A stretch of DNA of 64,000 bases from Liolophura sinensis (lineage: Eukaryota > Mollusca > Polyplacophora > Chitonida > Chitonidae): contig NC_088306.1 in NCBI RefSeq assembly GCF_032854445.1, forward strand, positions 3,094,373 to 3,158,372. The letters are read 5' to 3'. Every line of letters begins with the position of its first letter. Position 1 is the first letter of the stretch. This document shows, in pieces, positions 11,805-22,655 of this stretch. A model generated the notes under the pieces. That model saw only the letters and a list, made by a program, of their open reading frames with translations. It searched no databases and was not told where the DNA came from. Position numbers and translations under genes: made by a program.

Positions 11805-12022
11805 GCGGTAGCTGTGAGTTCAAGTCCAGCTCATGCTGGCTTCCTCTACAACCGTACGCGGGGTAGTCTACCAGCGAATGGTCGTGGGTTTTCCCCGGGC
11901 TCTGTCTGGTTTCCTCCCTTCATAATTGTAGTCACCGTCGTAAAAGTTAAATATTCTTGAGTACGGCGTAAACAAGAGTCAAATAAATACAGAAATAAAT
12001 AAATAAGTAAGTAAATAAATAA
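11805..12022 (+). mobile_element. tRNA-derived SINE, plus strand
   Basis: Contains the B-box-like GTGAGTTCAAGTCCAGC, then CTCATGCTGGCTTCCTCTAC, the GGTCGTGGGTTTTCCC core, TTCTTGAGTACGGCGTAAA and an (AAAT)n-type tail. The tRNA 5' half is missing; the sequence just before it (GTACAGCATAG..ACGACAATG) looks like a decayed 48-bp unit. Confidence 0.85.
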
Positions 12023-12636
12023 TTCCCGTACCATCCACACATAAACACAACAGACCTCGCATCAGTTAGATAGTTCTCGCACGGAGTTAAAATACCGAAA
12101 ATAATTTAATTTCATTGCAAGATCCCAATGACAATACTTTGTACCGAAATGTTCAAATGGCCGGTGTGTGGCTGAGTGAGGTATCATTCGTGTTACCAGT
12201 ACTCTGGACGCACTTCGTGTATCACTTGTGAATCATTGAAGGGGCGCTCCAGTGGTTGAAGATCTCACGGACCATTTCAAAAACAAGCATGAACACCAGT
12301 TCCCAAATCAATATGCAAGGAATAATATATTAATAGTAAATAAAGCCGGTAAAATGCTATGGATGGAATTAGTGAATAAGTCCAAATGACGCGGAGAAGG
12401 CAGGCGATATTCTAGGCATGACATCCAGTTCAAAATTTAAACTGGTAGTCAATGCATATTCCCAAGTTTTGGTCTCTCGCGCTTTATTTGCAACTGTTTA
12501 TAGAAACCCCATTGTTAATACAACTATAAAATGGATGCTTATACAGCCTCTATTGCCCCAAATTACGAGAAGCTAGATACATCTATGACTACATATGGAA
12601 CCACACAGTGGATCTGTGCGTCAAAACCTTAGTGTA

Positions 12637-12770
12637 CCAGTAGTCATTCAATAAGGGCCGTCCAGGTCAATTATCGCAAGGTCATTCCCCAAAACGACGC
12701 TTAACACAAACCAAAGAACTATGAAAGTATATAAAGTACGAAAGGACGGAATCATGCAAAGAGAAGCATA
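12637..12770 (+). repeat. Family B interspersed repeat, 5' half
   Basis: Shares GTCCAGGTCAATTATCGCAA, AACGACGCTTAACAC, ACAAACCAAAGAACT and GACGGAATCATGCAAAGAGA with the copies at 25816, 40012 and 50438. Similarity ends near 12770. Confidence 0.8.
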
Positions 12771-14194
12771 TGAGGTAAAATTGAAACAATCAAACAAACA
12801 TATAGGGTCAGGGAGTATAATCATTATTTGTCTGTTACTTGTTGAACACGTTGTTAAGCAGGAATATCGGGAATGGGGCATGGGAATTTTACTCTGTAAA
12901 CATAGTCTATGAGGATTAAATTATGAAGATTAAGGGGAACTGCATCACCAGCTAACGCCAACCATTCTTTTAAAGCCGTACACTCATACGGTTTTTAACC
13001 ATTAAATATCATGGTCAGAATTTTTTATTATTGGAAAAAAAAGAAATCTATTACACTGAACTTCGAAACACTAAGATTTAAATTCACAACTGAGTGTGAT
13101 CAGGCCTTACAATCTACCAACAAAGCGACTGGCACAACCTGATACAGTGCAGATACAACATGAAAACATCTTTTTACCAGGACTACTATGAATGACAAAA
13201 CTAGTCTCAATTTTATTGTAACGCTCAGATGTTTCGAAAGCCGCAGTCAGACAATAAATCATCATTTTATACATTTCCCCAGCACTGAAAAAACTTTAGA
13301 ATACACCAATAAAAGTAATTTGCAATGTTAAAAAATCAGATCAACTTAGTTGCCTCCTGAATATTATATCCATTAATGTCAGGAGCAATGCACACATTCA
13401 TGGATTTATGAACGCCGTATTTGGCCGAAGGGTTGCTGCGAACGCCGCTTGAAAGGTAGACGGGGTTCACCCCTTTACTGCAAATACTGCAAGATTACTG
13501 CAAATATGAGCAACTTTACCCGTGAGGCTGCGTTTTCGAATCCAACTATGGATTGGGAGCATGCACATTGGGAGAAAACCCACGGGTCAACTGAAAAGTT
13601 AACGAGGACACACCAGTATGTTTTGTTTACACTAAGCTCTTATTGATTCTGAAATTCGCCCTGATTTACGGCCTGATCAAAAATATGGTACGGCCTGATC
13701 AAATAAAATATCGACTATAACATTTTCTTTTTTATGGAATACTTTATTTCACGACACAAGGATTTGTACTTATATTTTCCAAATTCAGTCCTCTTCCCAC
13801 ACAATTCCCGGAACGCAATGCTGCAAAATGACTTCTTTCGCGCCAATGTCTGGTACATTATAGATTATATTGGTGTATTTTCGTTTGAAGTTCGCGAACA
13901 AACAGACCGTGCCTTCTAATTATCAGCGCAGAGCTCTGCCACAATGTTACGTGTTCACACCTAGGGTGATTTGTGGCCGCTCTACTGCGTGCCAGGTTAC
14001 TCTCCGCCCGCGGGTTCCCTCGTAAACCTTGTGGGTGAAGAGTAGATGGGTGGCCTGAGACATTCCTCCCCTATAGGCACACAGCTGTGGGGGGAAACCT
14101 GCCACGGCTGAGGACGTGATGAGTATAGGGGCTGACATGCTGTGAGGACGAAGGGGAGATGACAGACTTATGGCCGAGCAGAGCCATTTGAGGA
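12771..14194. other. No gene recognised
   Basis: Mostly AT-rich sequence. Around 13500-13640 there is a weak SINE-like stretch (TTCGAATCCAACTATGG, GGGAGAAAACCCAC) resembling the older SINE pieces at 2840 and 61046. Nothing else could be supported. Confidence 0.4.
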
Positions 14195-15130
14195 CAACAT
14201 GGTAACATGGTACATGTCTGACCAAATACATGGTGATATGTAACAGATTTTGGGAAAAGCTGGCAAAATGTTGCATACGAGGGAAGCATAGTCGTATATT
14301 ATATAATTATCAGTAAAAGATAGTAATGTTACATATCTGTAAAAAAGATGCCCGGTTTCCCCCCACGATAATGCTCACCGCCGTTGTACATGAGAAATAT
14401 TGTTAAGTACGGCGTAAAACCTAATCAAATAAATAAATAAAATGAGAAAAAATGGTAACACGTCGTACATTTGTTCATATATTACTAACATGTTACATAT
14501 TTGTGGAAAAGTTATAAATGTTTCAGGAAAAGATACATTGCATATATCAAAGAGATGGCAATGTGGTTTATATCTGAGCAACATGGTTCATATCCGAGAA
14601 AAAAAAGATGGTCACATGTTCCATATTTGTTGATAAATTAGTATTATTTGTGGAAAAATTGATATGTAATATGGTTCAGGAATATGTTGCATATGAGAAG
14701 CAGATGGCGACATGGTGCATACTTGAGGGAAAGATTGTAATGTGCCATTTATGAGTAAAAGTTACACATGTGTTACACATGAGAAAAAGATGGTAACATG
14801 TTACACATGAAAAAGATGGTAACATGTTACACATGAGAAAAAGATGGTAGCATGTTACACATGAGGAAAAGATGGTAACATGTTACACATATGGAAAAGA
14901 TGGTAACATGTTACACATGAGGAAAAGATGGTAACATGTTGCACATGAGGAAAAGATGGTAACATGTTGCACATGAGGAAAAGATGGTAACATGTTTTAT
15001 AGTGGAAGGCAAGATGGCGACATGTTACATGTAAGGAAAAGGTGGTAATATGTTGCATGAGGAAAGTCACACGTTTTATATTTTAGAACGTCACAGGACG
15101 TAACACAAAATGGTAACATTTAATGTAATT
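14195..15130 (+). repeat. 28-bp minisatellite with degenerate flanks
   Basis: The core (about 14761-15070) is a tandem array of AAGATGGTAACATGTTACAC..-type units. AAGATGG starts at 14787, 14813, 14841, 14869, 14897, 14925, 14953 and 14981, so spacing is 28 bp after one 26-bp step. Increasingly diverged units extend left to about 14195. A SINE fragment (14345-14442) interrupts the older part. Confidence 0.92.
14345..14442 (+). mobile_element. SINE 3' fragment inside a minisatellite
   Basis: CCCGGTTTCCCCCCACGATA, then a TAAGTACGGCGTAAAACCTA-like end and (AAAT)n. This is the 3' half of the common SINE, with minisatellite-like sequence on both sides. Confidence 0.85.
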
Positions 15131-15235
15131 GAGGAAAAACAGTGCGAAATCGTACATCGTACTTCATATCAATCCACACTTGAAAACATCATACTAGTAG
15201 TATCTAACGTGCAGTAAAATGTAGATGTGAGTGTT

Positions 15236-15452
15236 TTGTGTGCATTTTGCTCTATAAACACGGTATGAAAGGTCGAACTGAAGTTACCTGTGTGCATTTT
15301 GCACCATAAACACGACATGAAAGGTCGAACTGAAGTTACCTGTGTGCATTTTTGCACTGTAAACACGGCATGAAAGGTCGAACTGAAGTTACCTGTGTAC
15401 ATTTTGCACTGTAAACACGGCATGAAAGGTCGAAGTTACCTGTGTGCAATTT
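15236..15452 (+). repeat. 52-bp tandem repeat, ~4 copies
   Basis: TGCATTTTGC-type starts at 15241, 15293, 15345 and 15398, each followed by AAACACGGCATGAAAGGTCG and AACTGAAGTTACCTGTGTG. Period 52-53 bp. The copies are nearly identical, so the array is young. Confidence 0.93.
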
Positions 15453-16774
15453 CATACTTTATGCTTTTGAAGAAAACGTACCGTCTTATTCATTCGGGAA
15501 GTCAGATTTAGAGTATGCAATGCTTATTTCGAAGGTCACAAATTCGAACAGGGGGATGTGATACTCTCAGTTTTGATGGGAATACCGTAAAATGCCCAAC
15601 AGATCTCAAGTAAAAACCATTGCAGAGTTGTACAAAACACTACTCTGTCTAGATTCTTTGTAGCCTACTATATCAGCTAAGATTCGTCGACTATATAACA
15701 AAACACTGCCCTGGAATAGCGTACATAACAGGCTAGCCTTTAGCTCAAAAACACATTGACCAGTAAATACATTTGACTGTCACATAAATCCAACCGTGTC
15801 CACGCATAATCCTGCCCCAGGCTATCAGACCTTGTTCTCATCGAAGGCAGCGTTTGATTTCAGCTTTATAGCTGGACAGCATATAGGTCATAAATTTGAT
15901 TTAATTACCTCAAGTAATTGAGTCTCCATTACCGTGTCGACAAGCCGGCTATTCCAAGTAGGAAAAAACAGTGTTTGACATTTTGATTTACACACGTCAA
16001 GAGTCTATAGCCCAAGGAGGTAGCCACAGTGTTTAAGAATATACTGTAACACGAAGGGGCACAGTGTCAAACCCTGCCGAACACCATTCAACAGCTGGGA
16101 TATTGTCAACGGCAAGATTTTTTTCTGACACCGGATGCAAATAAATCGAGCTGACATATACAGCAGTAAACTAAAATCAAACTTATCATACAGTCTAATA
16201 TTTATTTCGGTGTTTATTTATTTATTTATTTAAGAGTGCTTTACCCATTTCTCTATCATATTACGCGTTCACGCACCGCACTTCGTTTACGGCTACATTT
16301 GTGACCTAAAGATCATTAAAGCGCGCAAAGACTAATATGCTAAGTTGTCTTATCTACACATTATAAATACATGACTCAAGGTTACTGGTGTAATACTAAT
16401 GCTTAACATCTGATATAAAACCATCACGGGGTAAATGTAACTGTCATTGGCAAGGATTTAGCTTTCTCAACTATGTGGAAAAAAACAATTCGCAGTTTTT
16501 CAGAACGTACTTGTAAATGATATATATGGTTATTTGGGCTCTAGCGTTTACGGTCAGGGGTACTATATTTGTGCCCTAGCTACTAGACAGGTAAAACACT
16601 CTTTCATATTAGTCCGAACAAAAAAGTCCGAAATCAGCTGAATATAGCGCCGAGGCACAACAATTCATGTCGCCGTTTGAAGATAATAATATCCAACTAA
16701 TACAGCAGATCGGAATGATTAATTGGTGTACAACAACAACGTTATCAACAGTTCGCCGTTCACTTTACGAGCGG
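15453..16774. other. No gene recognised
   Basis: AT-rich sequence with a short (TTTA)n run at about 16213-16232, possibly a relic SINE tail on the minus strand. No other supported feature. Confidence 0.4.
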
Positions 16775-16906
16775 TCAGTATATTGTGGCGCTACTATCCA
16801 CTGTCTGCTCGTGGGACACGATGATGCCGGGGGACACGCATTCCTGGCTTATGAAGAGGGCCTTCACGGGACGGTCGTAAAATTTCATCGAGAAGTCATC
16901 AGCGGG
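16775..16906 (-). CDS. Doubtful 43-codon open segment with GC-rich third positions
   Basis: A short minus-strand reading frame (residues begin PADDFSMKFYDRPVKAL and end ATIY). It stands out because 27 of its first 34 codons from GAT (16900) end in G or C, while the surroundings are AT-rich. No Wnt motif or other known domain is visible, no convincing acceptor precedes it, and a stop lies just upstream. The plus strand also has a 102-codon ORF here (16667-16975). It could be an exon, a pseudogene piece, a conserved non-coding element or chance. Confidence 0.15.
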   Translation of the reverse strand, partial: PADDFSMKFYDRPVKALFISQECVSPGIIVSHEQTVDSSATIY

Positions 16907-17217
16907 TCATTTGGTACGGGACACTCCTCTGTCTATCGACTTTTCACTTTTGCCCCAGCATCCGCCGCCGCCTAGCACATAAAGGCGTAAAGGGCTTTGT
17001 CCACAAGACATAATACATGAGTGTTGATTGTAGCGAGTAAGCTGTGAGGACGTCTGAGAAGAAAGGTCGCTGTGTCAGGACCTCATTCACAGCTCTATTA
17101 AGAACAGACAGAATGAAAACTTGACTTAAATTAGACTACAAATGTCAACTGTTCGTGTACTCGCTACATACATTCAATATTTCACTATCTCTTTAAAGTC
17201 ATTTTGTTGTCTCGGAC

Positions 17218-17356
17218 CAGACAAATTATGAACAACCTGCGAATGATCTTGGGTTTCCCGGTTTCCACCCGCCAAAATGCTGGCCGCCGTCGTATAAGTG
17301 AAATAAGCTTGAGTGCGGCGTAAAACACCAATCAAGTAAATAAATAAATACATAAA
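17218..17356 (+). mobile_element. SINE, 5'-truncated
   Basis: Contains AACCTGCGAATGATCTTGGG, AATGCTGGCCGCCGTCGTAT, GAGTGCGGCGTAAAACACCA and an (AAAT)n tail. Only the core and tail are present. No clear target-site duplication was seen. Confidence 0.88.
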
Positions 17357-19059
17357 AGACGTATGGTAAGGTTACGACGTATGACAATGTATGATACGTT
17401 TCTTTTACAGAGATGAAAGCTGAAATTATTGCATCATTAGTCTAACAACAATTTTCTGCGGAAAACAAGTTTGAAATCAGGCAATAAGTAGGTGGATAAA
17501 AATGCTAGTTGTACGTCAACATTGTGGAGGGAAGCGCAAATAAAATGCAGTGTTTGTACGTTGGTGTTACCATTCCTCATTGACAAACAATAATTACGTA
17601 ACATACACACTCTCTCTCTCTCTCTCTCTAGTTTAGCATGTGTTCAGTGGTATCTATGGTAATACGAGAATGATGAGGGGCAAATTTGGCGAATGGGATA
17701 GTCCGCGACGGCTGGTCATGCGCAGCTTGACTAGATTAGAGAATGGGGGCCACTATATACCCGGCGACATAAAACCCGATTGATAATATTTATGACGGCT
17801 GCTCAGTTTTACGACCACGATGTGAAAAGCAATAAAATACCCGGAATAGAAATTTTCGGCGTCCGTCACACCAGACATCTTGGACTGGACGGCCTGTTAG
17901 TTACGGGACCGTCTGCAAATGACACCAAATAGTGAGATCTAACAGAGCAAAATAATATAGCTATTGCAGATATCTACCTAGGTAAAATCACAGGTTAACA
18001 AGCAGTTTACCCTGAGTTTGCTAACAATGACACGAATACGGTAAGCTAGTTATTTATGGAGTAAGCATAATAAAATTTAGAAGACGTTCACTCACGTCTT
18101 GCATTAAAAAAAATAATCCCTTAACGTTAACAGAAAGCCTGTTGTTTGAGCAATGCTAGGATGTATTCTGTCATAATAACACAATGCTGTGATATATTCC
18201 ACATAATATCGTGTTAGTTTAATGGAATCTTTGTGTTGAATTAATGGAATATATGTGTTATATTTATTGGAATAATCTGCTGCAATAGCAGACTACATTC
18301 TCAGATCACTCAGACAAAAAGACTTTCTGTTAAAACTAACAGATTAATTTATCTGAATGTACCAGTCAAGAGATAACTCTCATTTTATTTCACTTGGCCA
18401 GTAAAAGGAATGAGTAAGTACGTTTTGGCAACAATGCTGTTGAATAACAGTTTACCCATCTTTTGCTTATAACAAGACTTTTATCTCCTCGCTTCAGTGT
18501 TGCTGCTATAGTCATGATGAGATAAGTAGCTAGTAATGTGCATTTTGCCAGCAATGGGCAAGTAGCTGATAAATCAAGTTTTGCTAACAATGAGTCAAAT
18601 TTTGCTAACGATCAGATAAATAGATAACGATGTCTTATGTTTTGCTAACAACGCCACAGTTTTGCCTTAAGCACCATCATATCTGTCCCACTTTCTTTCC
18701 CTGATTAGATTCTAATCATAAGATAACCACAAAAAGACGGTTAGCTAATGTTTAATTTTAAAAACACTGGAAAATAACAAAATAAGCAAACTAAAATTTT
18801 GCATGGGCCTTTAGTCCAGACCATATTGTCGACATTTGTGGAACTCAAAACTGCGCTTCACGCAGACCCATACATGATCACTTCCCTTAAATGATCAGAA
18901 AAGGGACCAATAAAGCTCAGTGCTATGTGAATCGAATAAACCATGAAGCATTTTTGATGTTTATATCCCGTAAATTGCAATGAATCCCTCAGAGGCGTGG
19001 ACCCACATCTGTAAAATGTGTTTAAGTCGCTTTCCATCAATGACGCCTACTAACACTGC
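17357..19059. other. No gene recognised; includes (CT)n
   Basis: A (TC)n microsatellite lies at 17610-17629. From about 18000 to 18680 short phrases such as TTTTGCTAACAA and AGATAAGTAGCTA recur loosely, suggesting a very old tandem repeat. No gene was seen. Confidence 0.4.
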
Positions 19060-19560
19060 AATTAAATTTGCATGCAAGCATAAATAAAAGAAGAAGCGGA
19101 AAAAATGCCGTAAAAGTACGCAGTCCGTTCTGATGGTAGGCGATCGTAAAACTTTCGCATCATTCGCCGCTTAGCGCAAACTTCAAAGGCTAACCGTGCT
19201 GTCTTGTTAAAGCGCCCTCTCCTGGGACAAGAGTTGGTCTTTACGACGGGACGCTTATCGGCATCAGGAACCATCCGCAATCAGACTTCAAAGGCAGAAC
19301 TCTTCGCGTTAAAAAGCCGTAAACTGGCCAGGATTCCCGCTGAATGAAGAGACATAAAATAGGCAGACAATCGACTCTTGTCTTGTTCACTTATCCGGAC
19401 GGCCCTCAATTAACAGCGTGCTGGAGGCCACTGGCCAAAAGCTACTCCCTTCACTATCTAAATGTCCCGTCGGCGCTGTCGCAATAAAACTGCACTGCTG
19501 GTTAAATGGCCCCTCTGTCCCGCCAAAAGTTTCCCTAATCAGTGTTTATGGCTCGCTGTG
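19060..19560. promoter_or_regulatory. Candidate intronic enhancer
   Basis: A repeat-free segment, more GC-rich than its surroundings, in the presumed Wnt11 intron 2. It holds two copies of CTTCAAAGGC (19181-19190 and 19286-19295), which on the other strand read GCCTTTGAAG, a TCF/LEF-like CTTTGAA core. GCAATAAAAC (near 19482) resembles a posterior-Hox/Cdx site. No coding frame dominates. This is inference from composition and motif pairs only; such short motifs also occur by chance. Confidence 0.25.
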
Positions 19561-20038
19561 AAATAAGTTTTGTCGAAATTGTGGACAATTGCATTTGTAT
19601 CGACGAGGCATTTCTTTTAACGAGCTAAAATATAATAACATGTATGTTAATAATGATAAACGTTAAACCAGCGAGGTCATTTCAGAATACGGCAGTGAGC
19701 GGACGAGACGCATTGGGTAATTTTGAATAAGAAAAAGATATAAAGTGACAATCAATATTCAACTGGCAATCGGTAAATGGGTATTTCATCTAAACAGTGT
19801 AAACATTTTGAACAAATTCAGAAAGGGCAGAGTAACGAAGTTGGACCGTCACTAGCAATTATCATGAAAACGCAAGTAAAACAACGAAAGTTGACAAACA
19901 TTAACGAAGAGCAGCTGCCGTCATTTTAACCTGTGTTTGAACAACTGATGTGTGTCACTGGACAATCCAAACTACACCAGACAGACACAAACCACTGCCG
20001 TGCTGTGCTCAGGAGTGTGTGTCTGTGTGGTGGGGTTG

Positions 20039-20078
20039 CGGGTGGGGGGGGGGGGGTGTGGGGGGGGGGGGGAGGACA
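20039..20078 (+). repeat. Poly-G runs
   Basis: Two G runs of about 12-14 bases separated by TGTG. A second G-rich tract (GGTGGGAATGGTGGGAATGG.., 20340-20400) lies 270 bp away. Both could form G-quadruplexes on the plus strand, which is the non-transcribed orientation for Wnt11. Confidence 0.8.
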
Positions 20079-20615
20079 GATCAAGCGGGCATTGTGCGAG
20101 GTCACGTGTGCGATTTCCTTCATGCTCGCACTAACATCCGCAGATTTGTGGAAGATTTGAACGATTCCATCACACATCTATGACTCAAGGGAACTGTTCG
20201 TCAGGACGCGTTATTGTCCGAGCCTGGATAAGGCGTCTGGGCGGCGTCTGGGCGGCGTCAGGTCGTCCCGAGGCCCCGACCTCACCTCGTGGGGAGATCG
20301 ATACAGCTTGATCAGACCAGACTCTGTCCCTAACCAGGTCCGAGGTGGGAATGGTGGGAATGGTGGGGTGGGGTGGGGGTGGAGGGGAGGGGTGTGTGTG
20401 AGAGTTGGGTTTTGGTCAGATAGCGACCATCCTCTATGAGCAAGTCTGCGAAATTGACACGAAATAATGTGGTAGATCGTGTATGAGTTCGATGGAATAC
20501 AGGAAAGCTCACAGATATTCTCAGTTAAATGTAAATCCTTCATGAGTAATCCTGTGTCAGACAATGGCATACCCACACTGACTGACTCGCACGTGACTGA
20601 ATCAATAACTATACG

Positions 20616-20848
20616 TGACATCGGGGCCTCCGTGGCTCAGTCGGTTAGCCCAGGAGCTTCTCACCAATGCAGACGCTGTGAGTTCAAGTCCAGCTCATCC
20701 TAGCTTCCTCTACGGCCGTACGTGGGAAGGTCTGGCAACAACCTGCGGATGGTCCTGGGTTTCCGCTGGGCCACCGTCATATAAGTGAAATATTCTTGAG
20801 TACGGCGTAAAACACCAGTCAAATAAAAAAATAAATGTATTTGACATC
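20616..20848 (+). mobile_element. SINE, near full length, with TSD
   Basis: Full tRNA-like head (GGGGCCTCCGTGGCTCAGTC with A box, GTGAGTTCAAGTCCAGC B box), core GGATGGTCCTGGGTTTCCGC, and TTGAGTACGGCGTAAAACAC with an A-rich tail. TGACATC at 20616-20622 recurs at 20842-20848 as a short target-site duplication. The head resembles a tRNA but is not a functional tRNA gene. Confidence 0.9.
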
Positions 20849-21330
20849 AAATGCGTGTAGCCCAGTGGCGAAGAAATGCTGGGTGACTAACCCTGTGAAT
20901 GAAAGTCAATTATTAAGGTATACACTGTCTCAAGCACAAGGGTCGGTATAATCAACTGACGTCATGCAACTGACCGACACAGTGGGCCCAACATTAGGCC
21001 AATATAGCTAGCCTTCATATAGTAACTGATGTGTGGAAACTAAGTTGATCATAGGCCCTAAACAAAACTTCATACCAACCCATTAATTGATACAGACGGG
21101 TGTATAACTCACTTAGCAACTGGCACAAAGAACATAACGGATTCAACACGTCATAAGTAAAAACCCAGTCATGGACATTCGATGACAAACATACTCAATA
21201 AAAAAGTCAGATAAATATTCGCAATATTCTATTTCCCTGGCAGCATTACATAGCTTACTATCTCCAGATTTAGCAATAGGAACCAAATCCTAAAAAAATG
21301 AATTTCGACTTGAGTTGAAATCCAGACCTG

Positions 21331-21462
21331 GGCCCCGTTTCACAAAGAGAACGTAGCGCTCCGCTAACGTAACTACCATGGCTACGTAATACCAACAATA
21401 CTGGTAGCCATGGAAGACACGTGCACGTAACGTGTCTTCCATGGCGTTTTGTGAAACTGGCC
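21331..21462. mobile_element. Foldback MITE, 132 bp
   Basis: Terminal inverted repeats GGCCCCGTTTCACAAAG and, inverted, GGCCAGTTTCACAAAAC. Inside are two further palindromes: ACCATGGCTAC facing GTAGCCATGG, and GGAAGACACGT facing ACGTGTCTTCC. No ORF. From memory, 'GGGCC..GTTTCACAAAG' ends are common on short non-autonomous DNA elements in marine invertebrates. It lies 300 bp downstream of Wnt11 exon 2, inside the presumed intron 2. Confidence 0.8.
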
Positions 21463-21760
21463 TTAACTTTTCACGTGTTTGTTCTTACATAATTGTGGTC
21501 AGTTTGAAATAATACTCCATAAAAACAAACATTTCCAATTTTAACTTAAGAGAAAAAAACTACCGTAGTGGAATCGACCTCAGGAAACGCAGATTAACAG
21601 ACCAACGAACGCAATAGGCGTACATACCTATCCACATCAAGAGTGTGTCCTCTAGAGACATTTTGGAGATACGTATATCCCTGTTTTTGTCGAGAAACTA
21701 TGACATCAGGCATTGTTCCTCAACACCATCCAATCGGTAAATACAAAATCTCGTACCTAC

Positions 21761-21999
21761 CTGTCGTAAGGTCACGTGACAGCTTGGGGGCCAATCCGGC
21801 GGAGGAACAGTTCCACCGTCGGTCTGAGAACTGTGTCTGACATGTCTCCACCGCCATCTTGGTGGACAATCGCACTGTGGGCATGAGGTCTAAATGCTGC
21901 TTGCATATTTTGATTTGGTTCGAGACCAGTCCATATTGTCTTGATTTCACACAATGCTGCGTTGAATTCCAATGTCGCTGTTTGTTCTTGTACAATGCT
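21761..21999 (-). CDS. Wnt11: Wnt11 exon 2 (N-terminal Wnt domain)
   Basis: Encodes residues 29-109 of a secreted Wnt ligand, with codons 29 and 109 split. The acceptor is a pyrimidine tract ending TTGTCTTGCAG; the donor is GTAGGT after ACGACAG. Visible features: an N-glycosylation site NST at residue 40 directly before QHC; cysteines at 45, 61, 82 and 93; LDLMPTV at 65-71; and the Wnt hallmark CQTQFSDRRWNCSS at 82-95, with a second N-glycosylation site NCS at 92. LAP (98-100) and DLTTG (105-109) follow. From memory, TQHC, RWNCSS..LAP and DL..G before a splice junction match vertebrate WNT11 better than Wnt1-10. Length and both intron phases suit WNT11. The lipidated serine and C-terminal cysteine-rich region are not in the window. 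Wnt family is near certain; the Wnt11 subfamily is strongly favoured. Confidence 0.93.
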
Positions 22000-22216
22000 C
22001 TGCAAGACAAACAAAAGCATGAACAGTTAATAAGTTAATTCAGTTTAATTAACTGTTAATAACAATTCACAGTTAATTCTTGTACAATGCTCTGCAAGAC
22101 AAACAAAGGCATGAACAGTTAATAAGGGTGGGTCTACGATGACTAATTATCATGACGTCTACCATGGCTAACTGAAACAAATAGCCCAAGCAAATTTGTA
22201 CAATGCTCTGCAGGAG
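21984..22216 (-). repeat. Triplicated splice-acceptor block at Wnt11 exon 2
   Basis: The acceptor plus exon start (TTGCAG|AGCATTGTACAAGAA on the minus strand) occurs at 22000|21999. It recurs almost identically at 22092|22091, within a 50-bp direct duplicate 22077-22126 of 21984-22034. A shorter copy at 22208|22207 has an even better pyrimidine tract (CTTTCCCTCTCCTGCAG). Splicing to either upstream copy would bring an in-frame stop within 6 or 14 codons, so only the exon-proximal site gives a Wnt protein. Confidence 0.9.
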
Positions 22217-22269
22217 AGGGAAAGCACGGGACGTTTAGTGACAGTGGACTGGTATGACTGACGTCACAT

Positions 22270-22520
22270 TTATCAGGTGCAGGATTCGAACAATCGACTT
22301 CACCAGGACCCCGACAGTAGCCTCCAGATGTAGCCAAGCAGTGATATGCGTAGGATATATTTATACAAGTATAGTTGGGTGGTTCACGCGTGTTCAAGAA
22401 TATTTCATATGTGTGACGGATTCTAGATAAAAATGAACACAGCTTTAGATAGACAATCACACCTTGTAAAGTTCCTAACTTCAGAAGAAATACTCGGAGT
22501 TGGATTCGAACCTGCGTATC
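22270..22520 (-). mobile_element. Relic tRNA-like SINE heads
   Basis: Two minus-strand B-box-like sequences: GTTCGAATCCTGCACC (plus 22280-22296) and GCAGGTTCGAATCCAACTCC (plus 22497-22516). Neither has a full tRNA fold. They are read as remnants of tRNA-derived SINEs. Confidence 0.4.
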
Positions 22521-22534
22521 TTTTGATCAATTAC

Positions 22535-22655
22535 TTTATTGATTTATTTGATTTGATTTATGTATTTGATTGGTATTTTACACCGTACTCAAGAACATTT
22601 TGCCTATCATCATAATTGCGGCCAGCATTTTGGTGATAGGCAACCGGACAGAGCC
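22535..22655 (-). mobile_element. SINE, minus strand, 5'-truncated
   Basis: Plus strand reads a TTTATTTGATTTGATTT-type tail, GGTATTTTACACCGTACTCA, then GCGGCCAGCATTTTGGTGAT and GGCAACCGGACAGAGCC. This is the 3' half of the common SINE. No clear TSD. Confidence 0.85.

Noticed and set aside
14760-15070. CRISPR-like regular 28-bp repeats
   Set aside because: Units are directly adjacent with no unique spacers, and the DNA is clearly from an animal nuclear genome.
20622-20720. Possible tRNA gene
   Set aside because: A and B boxes are present, but the cloverleaf is not intact and the sequence continues into the SINE core and tail with a TSD.
1-21700. Further Wnt11 exons (TRESAFVYA, CHGVSGSC, C-terminal cysteines)
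   Set aside because: I looked on the minus strand for the reverse complements of these motifs and saw none; a full tBLASTn would be needed to be sure.
21772-22020. 82-codon minus-strand ORF over exon 2 in another frame
   Set aside because: Shadow of the Wnt frame; it lacks Wnt cysteines and crosses the acceptor into the intron.
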